This document shows, one piece after another, positions 1 through 6,188 of a DNA stretch of 10,619 nt (positions are counted from its first letter, which is position 1; each line of letters opens with the position of its first letter). Source of the DNA: Larix sibirica (Eukaryota > Streptophyta > Pinopsida > Pinales > Pinaceae). Under the pieces are notes generated by a model that saw nothing but the letters and a program-made list of their open reading frames with translations, was not told the DNA's origin and made no database searches. The stretch is taken from positions 1 through 10,619 of the forward strand of contig NWUY0303886931.1 of the NCBI GenBank assembly GCA_004151065.3, in the 5' to 3' direction. A program made the position numbers and the translations under genes.

Positions 1-420
1 GGTGTATGAGGTACCGATCTCTGCCAAGAGATTCCATTATGTGACAGATAAGTTTCAAAATTCATTCCCACGCATTCTCCGCCATTTTCTAATCTCAAAC
101 ATTTCACGCGTTGATCACATTGCTTTTCAGTTAAAGAAATAGACCCAAATGTACTTATAAAAATCATCAATGAAGATCAAAATGTACCTTGCACCTTCCA
201 GTGAAGGTTTGTTCATATAATAAAGATCACTATGGACTAGTTTCAAGGGAGCTTTTTCTCTCCATGCCTTTCCACTCTCAAAGGGGGCTTGGTTATGCTT
301 TCCAAGAACACACCCTTCACATACTCCATGAGGTGGAACAATCCTAGGCAATCCAATAGCCATACCATGTTTCACAATCAATTTCAAGCTTTGAAAATTT
401 AGATGTTCGAGTCGTTCATG
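1..420 (-). pseudogene. copia GAG-pre-integrase and integrase core remnant
   Basis: HERLEHLNF (394-420) and CEGCVLGKH (about 295-321) are the HHCC zinc-binding parts of the GAG-pre-integrase domain; the tryptophan expected before HERL is a TGA stop (421-423). The integrase core follows with HSDL, whose aspartate (226-228) is the first catalytic acid, and FIDDF. A TGA stop at 127-129 ends this frame, and downstream integrase text (KCLRLENGGE) is in another frame with part of the domain missing between. There the second catalytic aspartate of the usual DNGGE motif is glutamate. The third acid would lie beyond the window edge. Integrase inserts the cDNA copy into the genome; this one is inactive. 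Confidence 0.85.
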
Positions 421-742
421 TCAAGTTCTACTACAATCATCAGTCTAATAAATGAGGGTAGTTGGCCTAGTATTTCTCTTGGGAGCATCATGGAACTTGT
501 AGATCCCATTGTTGGGATCAAAACCCTCTTTGACAACAATTTCCCAATTACATACATCCTTCACAATGAATCGATCTAGCCAAAATTCAACCTTCTTTCC
601 AATCTAAGTGAGTTGAAATACCAACAACATATTTCAATGTGTGTTGGGTACATGGTACATATTGGTGATCACACCATTTTGACATTCAATATTGCCACAA
701 CCAAAAACAGTAAGTGCATAATCATCTACTACAAAAAAAAAA

Positions 743-796
743 TTATGCAACTTCACTCAAGGAAGAATTTTATGCAACTTCACTCAAGGAAGAATT
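743..796. repeat. Perfect 27-bp tandem duplication
   Basis: The unit beginning TTATGCAACTTCACTCAAGG occurs at 743-769 and again at 770-796 with no difference. It lies inside the protease region of the copia remnant. Twenty-seven bases keeps the frame, but the region already holds stops. Perfect identity suggests a recent slippage event compared with the decay around it. Confidence 0.95.
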
Positions 797-989
797 TAAA
801 GAGAGAATCATTCTTATCCATGTGATGAGTAAAACTAGAATCATCTATCCACTCACTTTGAGTAGTGTGGACATGTAGGGCCTTAGAAGCACTAACAAAA
901 AATGTGAAATTATATGTCATACCTTGATGAGTATTTGTTGATTGTACAGTCGACATGCCTCCTTCAAGTTTTTGGAACTTATCTTCCAA
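780..989 (-). pseudogene. copia protease N-terminal remnant
   Basis: The 69-codon open stretch on the minus strand contains WIDDSSFTHHM (about 819-851). It lines up with the WI-D-SGAT-HM active-site segment of copia aspartic proteases, which cleave the Gag-Pol polyprotein. The catalytic aspartate position is present, but the following SGA is changed to SSF, so activity is unlikely. The open frame ends in the 27-bp tandem duplication at 743-796. It lies between the zinc knuckle and the pre-integrase region, as expected. Confidence 0.65.
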
Positions 990-1004
990 ATCATTGGTCT
1001 TCTC

Positions 1005-1807
1005 CTAGAAAACCTTCTATATATGTCTTAATTTCCCACAATAATGACAGGTCTTCTTCTTCATGCCCTTCTTAGTTGTATCATCACGCTTTTTCTTCTC
1101 AGTTTGGTCTACCGGCTCACAAATTTTCTCTGGATTACCCTATCAACTTCTTTCTTTGTAGTTCTATCGAACTTTTCCCTTCAACAAATGGATCTGTTGC
1201 CTAACACTCAATTTCCTTTCATCAGGTAGTTGTTCATGTTCTTTAATCAACAAACCACAGAAGGAATCAAGGGTATAGTCCTTAACATCTTCTTTTTGGG
1301 ATTCCCAACTAGCATAGAATGTCGAACATAATACATCATAGGTATTTTTCGGATTCATGAGGATCAATTCAATTAGTTGTCCATATTTCTTCTTAAAATA
1401 TTTCCCGCATTCTCCCAATTTCAGCTATATTTCCTTGATTCATGCCAAATAGTCCTCAATCCTATCAAAGGAGAGAGATCGAGAGAGATCAACTCCTTCT
1501 CAATTTGCATGACCCGACTTTCATCAATCTTGTCAAATGAACCCTTTAGTTTCTTCTAGACTTGATGAGGGCAGCCGATCCCGCTTATATGAAAGAGAAT
1601 CTGTCTTGAAATGTAGGTGGTGATCATTCATATAGCCTCATCCTTCTTCCTGTCAAGAATGGACTTATGTTGACCATCCTTTGGATTTTGGATCACAGTT
1701 TTGGTAAACTACTAGAGAGCCTTACTTTTCAATAAGGCTTCTATGTCTTGTGCCCATATTCCATATCTATGACCATTCAAGATCACAAGCTCTTGCTTTC
1801 AATCCAT
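1005..1807 (-). pseudogene. copia gag remnant (UBN2-type) with damaged zinc knuckle
   Basis: A likely gag start ATG is at 1805-1807 on the minus strand, about 140 bases inside the primer site. The text after it (MD, stop, KQELVILNG) resembles the N terminus of copia gag, but its third codon is a stop, and two further stops follow near 1710. The clearest conserved part is 1164-1418, with a VKDYTLDSFCGLLIKEHEQ stretch typical of the UBN2/gag-polypeptide family. The zinc knuckle begins CHYCGKLRH at 1023-1049, but the next codons include a stop at 1017-1019 and the final cysteine is gone. Gag would package the element RNA into virus-like particles; this copy cannot encode a full protein. Confidence 0.75.
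1471..1490. repeat. 10-bp tandem repeat in gag remnant
   Basis: GAGAGAGATC is repeated twice without a gap. The extra ten bases shift the reading frame of the gag remnant, one of several frame-breaking events in this copy. Confidence 0.85.
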
Positions 1808-1943
1808 GATATTGATCTATTAGTCTAATCTTCATACATTCTACAAGTCTAAACCCACAATCAATCACAAATAGATTCGACTCAATAGAACGTGTCAAGG
1901 TGACACCTCAAGCAAACTTGAAGAGAAAAAATTCTATCTCAAA

Positions 1944-1961
1944 CCAATAGCTCTAATACTA
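1944..1961 (-). other. Primer binding site for initiator Met tRNA
   Basis: The minus strand reads TAGTATTAGAGCTATTGG directly after the LTR end. This matches the common plant copia primer site TGGTATCAGAGC, complementary to the 3' end of initiator tRNA-Met, apart from two changes in the 12-base core. Its position, immediately against the CA end of the LTR, supports both the LTR boundary and the direction of the element. Confidence 0.82.
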
Positions 1962-2170
1962 TGTTGAAGAAAATCAGGATATTAGACATAACAAAAATCA
2001 ACAAGATTAAGAAACTCCAATAAAGAGGTGGTGTCCAAGAACATTGTTTCAACACTTAAGCACGGAATGACAATACATCAAAAGGCATTGATCACTTCTC
2101 ACAATTTATCACATTTCATGGGTCATACCATGATGTCATAATAATGACAATCACACAAAGCTGATCATTC

Positions 2171-2177
2171 TTTTATA
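2171..2177 (-). promoter_or_regulatory. TATA-like box in the LTR
   Basis: The minus strand reads GCTATAAAAG here, inside the LTR and downstream of its U3-like half. In copia LTRs a TATA box in this position starts the genomic RNA. The call rests on sequence match and location only. Confidence 0.5.
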
Positions 2178-2314
2178 GCTCCAAGATGTACCCAACTCCC
2201 TTGAAGTGAGTAAGATCCTATCCATAGACTTGGGTCATTGCACATAATAGTTTCCTTGGAAATCTATGTCATAATCGACGGTTTTATTCTAATGGTCCAT
2301 CTGGTTGGTCAGTT

Positions 2315-2404
2315 AGTCAACTTGTTCATTAGTCAGTCAGGTTGACTAGTCGAGATCCTAGTCAACCACTCAATCGACCCATCAGTCGACTCTTTTAGTT
2401 GACC
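2315..2404. promoter_or_regulatory. Cluster of four W-box motifs in LTR U3
   Basis: TTGACT or TTGACC, the core bound by plant WRKY factors, occurs four times: 2315-2320 (minus), 2342-2347 (plus), 2360-2365 (minus) and 2399-2404 (plus). All lie about 140-230 bp upstream of the LTR TATA-like box in the element's direction. WRKY binding is inferred from the motif; pathogen-inducible copia LTRs are known from other plants. Confidence 0.45.
2340..2367. repeat. Perfect 10-bp inverted repeat in the LTR
   Basis: GGTTGACTAG (2340-2349) and CTAGTCAACC (2358-2367) are exact reverse complements separated by 8 bases. Each arm carries one TTGACT motif, so two W-boxes face each other. It could be a paired protein-binding site or a small hairpin. 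Confidence 0.8.
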
Positions 2405-2415
2405 AACACCTAACA

Positions 2416-3213
2416 ATTTTCAATCTCCAGAATATCCAAAGATGTGATGAGCTAGCAAACCCTACTATTCTAACAGATAATTTGTCTTTACTCGCTCTCA
2501 CTCCTTGTACAGGTGTTCATGGTTTCCTACGGATTGAAAGAGAAAAAAACTTAGGATGTATTTCGACCATACGATGATCTCCTGGGCTTATACATCCAGG
2601 GGCAATTGTTAACAACCTATTTTTACTCACCTACTTTGCCATCAGTATCATCACCAGTATACATGATTTATGGTAGTAATAGCCCCATTTCCATAATCTC
2701 CATCACTACATGACGTCAATAATATGATAAAATACCAAACAAAAGTCATTAGTAGACCATAAAAGGTCATTGCGTGGAATTTCCCCAAAATCTACGCAAC
2801 CCCATCGCACTAAAAGCCTAAAAAACCGCAACAAAGACCCAAAAATGGAATTTAGTTACTCTTTATTGTTGTGTGCTCTTTATTGTTGTGTGCCTTCCAA
2901 TAAAGGTGTAGTGGCTAAAAGTGGTCATTCTCAAATTGTTATTGCCAAAAATAGTCTTTGATTCGGTCTCCAACACCTATCTTCCCCACTATGTCATCAA
3001 AGAAAAGGGGATTATTCACATTGAAGCTAGATCAAAGAATTGCCCACATTCTATCTTTAAATAAATCTCTGAAAGTCAGTCCCAAAGAGATTCCATATCC
3101 ATAATACCAAGTTCATGCTACCAGATTGCCTATAGAAAGAGAGAAAGAGTCTCCTATATCTTTTTCCTTTCACTTGTTCAAATCATCCACATACATCACT
3201 TGGTTGGGAATAG
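2416..3213. other. Intergenic stretch, no gene seen
   Basis: No frame of convincing length or recognisable motif is present on either strand. It contains a 17-bp tandem duplication (2859-2892) and one TGACGTCA palindrome (2711-2718). The text AGGGGCAATTGTTAAC near 2598-2612 resembles a polypurine tract followed by an LTR start, but no matching second end was found, so no element is called. Confidence 0.6.
2859..2892. repeat. Perfect 17-bp tandem duplication
   Basis: CTCTTTATTGTTGTGTG occurs at 2859-2875 and 2876-2892 without mismatch. It lies in non-coding DNA and has no evident role. Confidence 0.95.
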
Positions 3214-3460
3214 AGCATCAAAGGAGAAGAATAAACCTCACTTGGGTTGGCTGCACATATTCATATCAACTACATCCAACACCAAGGTGTGCCTCTACTC
3301 TAAACTTTTTGTTAATACAAATATCAATATTCTTTATAAAAGCATCAACGGAGAAGAAAAACCCTTTCTTGGGTTGATTGAGGTCCACATCAAGTGCATC
3401 CAACACCAAAGTGTGTCTCTTTTCTAAACCTTCTGTTAATACACAACCAATATTCTTTAT
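3214..3460. repeat. Diverged tandem duplication, about 125-bp unit, two copies
   Basis: Unit 1 (3214-3340) and unit 2 (3341-3460) both begin AGCATCAA-GGAGAAGAA and share CATCCAACACCAA-GTGTG, a CTAAAC-TT-TGTTAATACA block and TATTCTTTATA in the same order. They differ by many substitutions and a few small indels, so the duplication is old. No coding function is apparent; the two open frames across it on the plus strand have no recognisable motif. Confidence 0.85.
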
Positions 3461-3634
3461 ATGTTATGTTTTTTTTCTTTTTTAATTAGTTTTATTTATA
3501 TTACATTACATGCATAATGAAGAATATTATATATTTATCCTAGTTTCCTTCAACTTCTAAGAATTACAAAACCCACTTTTGGTACATGCTAGTTCTATAC
3601 ACAAACACCAAAACAATTACAATTAGAGACAAGC
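3461..3634. other. AT-rich spacer with T tract
   Basis: This short stretch between the tandem duplication and direct-repeat copy A begins with a T-rich run (about 3468-3483). No gene or recognisable element is visible. Confidence 0.5.
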
Positions 3635-4440
3635 TCCACAATTTAGACATTTTTTTCTTAAACATTTGCCCACGTACATCCCATCTTATTATCAATAGTG
3701 TGAAATAGTTTAATCCTTTCAAGTTTTCCGAGATATTGATACTTGCATATTAGTCCTAAACTATCTACATCCAACTCGATTCAGTTTTCTTCGTTTTTAT
3801 ATTAGGCAAATGATCCTCTGCCCTTCATATTACTGTGTCCTGATCTGGGCTTTTGTGAATTATATAAAAAATTAATAAATTCCTATCTCTGCATTCATAT
3901 TGCTACATTACGCTCTTATGTTTAAAATAAAAATAGACTCCATTGCTGTCCCTTGAAGAGATTTCCCTTAAATTTAAAGCCAATAACTTTCAAACAGGTC
4001 TCAAAATGCACTGACCCAAATCAGTTTAGAAGCTTATATAAACATACCCACTTTGTTTTTATTCCTTACATGTTGCTCAAATCATGGCACTACTCTGACC
4101 CTTGGAAAAATTCTTGTTGCTTGCTTGATTGCTAATAAGAAAATCATTGTCCCGCTATGACTGTTCTATTCTAACCTAGGAAAAGGAACAAAAATGCAAC
4201 AGTACAAGAATCAACATCGATTTATAAGAGACAAACGAGCCATTGCCATATTATGTAGAAATTACAGTAACCTTATTTCAAAGATTGCCGGTTTATTTCG
4301 CCATATGTGCTTCCTAGCATACAATTGTTACAATATACGAGTTACAAAGTTCCATGACAGAAGAAAAGCAACAGAATTACAAATAAAACTAATTATTTTT
4401 CTGCTTACTGTTTATAATAAAATGATGATTAAACAGATCA
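3635..4440. repeat. Large direct repeat, copy A (about 800 bp)
   Basis: This block is repeated in the same orientation at 5295-6076, about 1.65 kb away. Shared landmarks in order include TTTAATCCTTT, TCCGAGATATTG, ACTATCTACATC, GAAGAGATTT, CAAAATGCACT, TTACATGTTGC, CAAATCATG, GACTGTTCTAT, GCCATATTA and CAACAGAATTAC. By eye about three quarters of positions match, with small indels. Both copies keep a plus-strand TATATAAAC or GATATAAAC segment (about 4035 and 5697). No conserved reading frame is shared by the two copies. Possible origins are an unclassified dispersed repeat or a segmental duplication; the left edge is soft. Confidence 0.85.
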
Positions 4441-4905
4441 AGACTAAAGGGACCTCAATTGTGAGTAACACTATTAATAATCATGCCAGTAAGTGGGGAG
4501 AACAATGTTGGAAGTGAAGTAGGAGTAGAACTGAACCAGTCAAAAGAAGAAGAAATTATGGCATAAAGATAAAATGAAGTGTGGGATTTCTTTAATGTTC
4601 AACATGAAGTCATCGAGTCTGGAAGCATAGAGTAAAGAAATAGAGAAGTGTGGAGAGAGAACATTGTTGCATGTTCATAAGAGTGGCAAGAAAGGATTGC
4701 TTTTAGTTGAGATGTATAGAAAACAATAGGTGGGCTAGATTCTATTGAGGTTGCAACCATGAGGAAAGAAGATTGGGTGTAGAGGTAAGGAGGATAGTGC
4801 CTGGACATGCTATGCCACATTAACAGTCCCTAGAAGCGTATATCAAGCCCAAGAGGAAGCTTACAGATGTGAAAAAAATTCATGTTGTTGGGAACTCGTT
4901 ACTTT
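4441..4905. other. Spacer between direct repeats, left part
   Basis: The plus strand here is purine-rich, with many GAAG and AGAG runs, and it does not resemble the neighbouring kinase gene on either strand. A 73-codon minus-strand frame (4599-4820) has no recognisable motif. No gene is called. Confidence 0.5.
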
Positions 4906-4917
4906 AAAGACAATACA
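4906..4917. repeat. Left target-site duplication of the SINE
   Basis: AAAGACAATACA here matches AAAGACAATGCA at 5056-5067 in 11 of 12 positions. The pair brackets the element exactly and is the direct sign of its insertion. Confidence 0.8.
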
Positions 4918-4931
4918 TGCCCACAGGAGTG

Positions 4932-4942
4932 TGGTCTAATGG
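4932..4942 (+). promoter_or_regulatory. Pol III A box of the SINE
   Basis: TGGTCTAATGG matches the tRNA-gene A box consensus at every constrained position and lies 14 bases inside the element's 5' end, as in tRNA-derived SINEs. Confidence 0.75.
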
Positions 4943-4983
4943 TCGGCAGCAAGGTGATTGGACTTGTAATAATGTGGAGACCT

Positions 4984-4997
4984 GGGTTTCAAAACCC
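4984..4997 (+). promoter_or_regulatory. Pol III B box of the SINE (drifted)
   Basis: GGGTTTCAAAACCC can pair with itself like a T-arm and resembles the B box GGTTCGANNCC with an extra T and loss of the CG. The CG loss fits methylation-driven decay. Spacing from the A box is somewhat longer than in a tRNA gene. Confidence 0.6.
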
Positions 4998-5055
4998 TCT
5001 GTGTGGGTATGGCTGTAAATGTGTCCTTGTAAGTATAGGTATTCTAAAAATATAA

Positions 5056-5067
5056 AAAGACAATGCA
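5056..5067. repeat. Right target-site duplication of the SINE
   Basis: AAAGACAATGCA matches the left copy at 4906-4917 with one transition difference. It follows directly on the A-rich tail of the element. Confidence 0.8.
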
Positions 5068-5294
5068 GATCCTTTAGGATACCTGCCTACGCCAGTATGG
5101 GCAGAGTTGATGGAAAAGATGCATCAGCTCTGATGCAAGTCCCTCTTGTTATCTCAAGGAATCATGTTGTTGACAATGCTGATGTAATGCGGTTGTTGAA
5201 CTCAGTTGGACCACCCCTGTCATCTTGTACATCTTGTACTCGCACCAAGTGCCTAAGTCTTCATGAATCATGAAGACCTAAAGTCAAATTTCAC
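5068..5294. other. Spacer between direct repeats, right part
   Basis: The plus-strand frame open to 5273 reads like ordinary protein text in its middle (for example GRVDGKDASALMQVPLVIS from about 5100). Its apparent N-terminal part lies in the SINE, so it is not an intact gene. It could be a fragment of an unknown gene or element. It ends at the palindrome 5257-5277. Confidence 0.35.
5257..5277. repeat. Near-perfect palindrome, 10-bp arms
   Basis: GTCTTCATGA (5257-5266) and TCATGAAGAC (5268-5277) are exact reverse complements with a single A between. It sits about 18 bp from the start of direct-repeat copy B. No counterpart was found next to copy A. Confidence 0.85.
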
Positions 5295-6076
5295 TGATTA
5301 GCCATATTTTTCTTAAAAATTTGCCCAAGATACATACAACGATTAGAGCCTGTAAAGTAGTTTAATCCTTTATGATCTTTCCGAGATATTGGTACTTTCT
5401 TATTAGTCAAAACTATCTACATCAAAATTGTATTCATTTTTCTAGTAGTCTCTGTACTACAGAAATAATCGGCTACCCACCATATTGCTATCCTTGTATG
5501 TGTATACGTATTACACAAATGCAAAAATTAAATATTCCCATCTTTGCCTTCAAGTTGCTACACTAATGAGTGCTCTTAAGTTTAAGATAGAAATATACTC
5601 CATGGTTGCTCGTTGAAGAGATTTTCCTTAAATATCAAAACCAAGAAATCTCAAACAGCTACCAAAATGCACTAACACATACCAGTTTGGGACCTGATAT
5701 AAACCTACCCATTGTTGTCTGCATCATTACATGTTGCCCAAATCATGATATTGTTCTGACTCTTAAAATATTTTTCTTCCTTGCTTGATTTCTGATAAGT
5801 AAATAAGTGTCCCACTACGACTGTTCTATCTGAACCTAGTACAACAATACAAGTATCAGAGTTTCTTAATGAGAGAGAAACAGGCCATGGCCATATTATC
5901 ACAGTAATCTTATTCCAAAAATTGCAATTGGTATATCCATAGATGCTTACTAGTGTACACTGTAGACAGTTGTTACAATATAAGAAATCCAATGTTCCAT
6001 AACAAAGAAAAACAACAGAATTACAACTACAGCTTATTATTTTGCTGTCTATTACAAGATGCTGATTTAATAGAGC
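5295..6076. repeat. Large direct repeat, copy B (about 780 bp)
   Basis: This is the second copy of the block at 3635-4440, ending about 110 bp beyond the stop codon of the receptor kinase gene. It may therefore include part of that gene's 3' untranslated region or terminator. A minus-strand AATAAT (6035-6040) is the closest thing to a polyadenylation signal seen there. The 150-codon open frame across it on the minus strand (5705-6157) is not maintained in copy A and has no known motif, so it is not called a gene. Confidence 0.85.
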
Positions 6077-6188
6077 ATCCTTATGAATATCTATATGGAA
6101 AATTATGAAAGATACAGTACTTTTGACATATAACAACAACTGGAAACAACTAAACACATGCCATGGAACTGCAGTACTTAAGGGAAAT
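6077..6188 (-). other. Proximal 3' flank of the receptor kinase gene
   Basis: This is the short interval between the TAG stop (6189-6191) and direct-repeat copy B. No canonical AATAAA is visible on the minus strand within it. The transcript probably ends inside copy B, but the sequence does not fix the point. Confidence 0.4.

Larger units (their letters stand above)
1..2415 (-). mobile_element. Ty1-copia LTR retrotransposon, degenerate, 5' part only
   Basis: Read on the minus strand, the order is LTR, tRNA-Met primer binding site, gag (UBN2-type), CCHC zinc knuckle, aspartic protease, GAG-pre-integrase, then integrase. Protease and integrase lying directly after gag is the start of the copia order (PR-INT-RT-RH). 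Every coding part is interrupted by stops or frame changes, so the copy is not autonomous. Reverse transcriptase, RNase H and the 3' LTR would lie left of position 1 and are not seen. The 5 bp next to the LTR on the outer side is ATTTT (2416-2420), a candidate half of a target-site duplication that cannot be checked here. Confidence 0.9.
1962..2415 (-). repeat. 5' LTR of the copia element (454 bp)
   Basis: On the plus strand the segment starts TGTTGAAG next to the primer binding site and ends CACCTAACA, giving the TG...CA ends and the short TGTT/AACA terminal inverted repeat expected of an LTR. The inner edge is fixed by the primer binding site that abuts it. The outer edge is chosen by the terminal motif and typical length, and is less certain because the partner LTR is outside the window. 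A TATA-like box and a cluster of TTGAC motifs lie in the promoter half. Confidence 0.75.
4918..5055 (+). mobile_element. tRNA-derived SINE
   Basis: A 138-bp insertion lies between matching flanks (4906-4917 and 5056-5067). Its head contains TGGTCTAATGG, an exact fit to the RNA polymerase III A box (TRGYNNARNGG), and GGGTTTCAAAACCC, a B-box-like sequence, 54 bp downstream. It ends in an A/T-rich tail. These are the marks of a tRNA-derived SINE, which is transcribed by Pol III and mobilised by LINE proteins. The B box has drifted from GGTTCGANNCC. I do not assign it to a named family. Confidence 0.8.

Noticed and set aside
2598-2620. Polypurine tract followed by an LTR start
   Set aside because: AGGGGCAATTGTTAAC is suggestive, but no matching LTR end, primer site or coding remnant was found around it.
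2711-2718. TGACGTCA palindrome as a bZIP or CRE site
   Set aside because: It is a single 8-base match in an intergenic region with no nearby gene start; chance is a sufficient explanation.
4194-4517. 107-codon plus-strand frame in copy A
   Set aside because: It crosses the edge of the repeat, is not kept in copy B, and looks like random AT-rich translation.
4931-4997. A functional tRNA gene
   Set aside because: The A and B boxes are present, but there is no closed acceptor stem, the box spacing is off, and the exact flanking duplication marks it as a SINE.
4440-5294. A second, decayed kinase gene copy between the direct repeats
   Set aside because: The minus-strand translations show no LRR or kinase motif, so a tandem duplication of the whole receptor gene is not supported.
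3635-6076. The direct repeats as the two LTRs of one retrotransposon
   Set aside because: The right ends of both copies can be placed at CA, but the left ends do not both start TG, no primer site or polypurine tract lies at the inner edges, and no flanking duplication is seen. It remains only a hypothesis.
5705-6157. 150-codon open frame on the minus strand within direct-repeat copy B
   Set aside because: It has no recognisable motif, is rich in Cys, Ile and Phe as expected for AT-rich noise, and the corresponding frame is broken in copy A.
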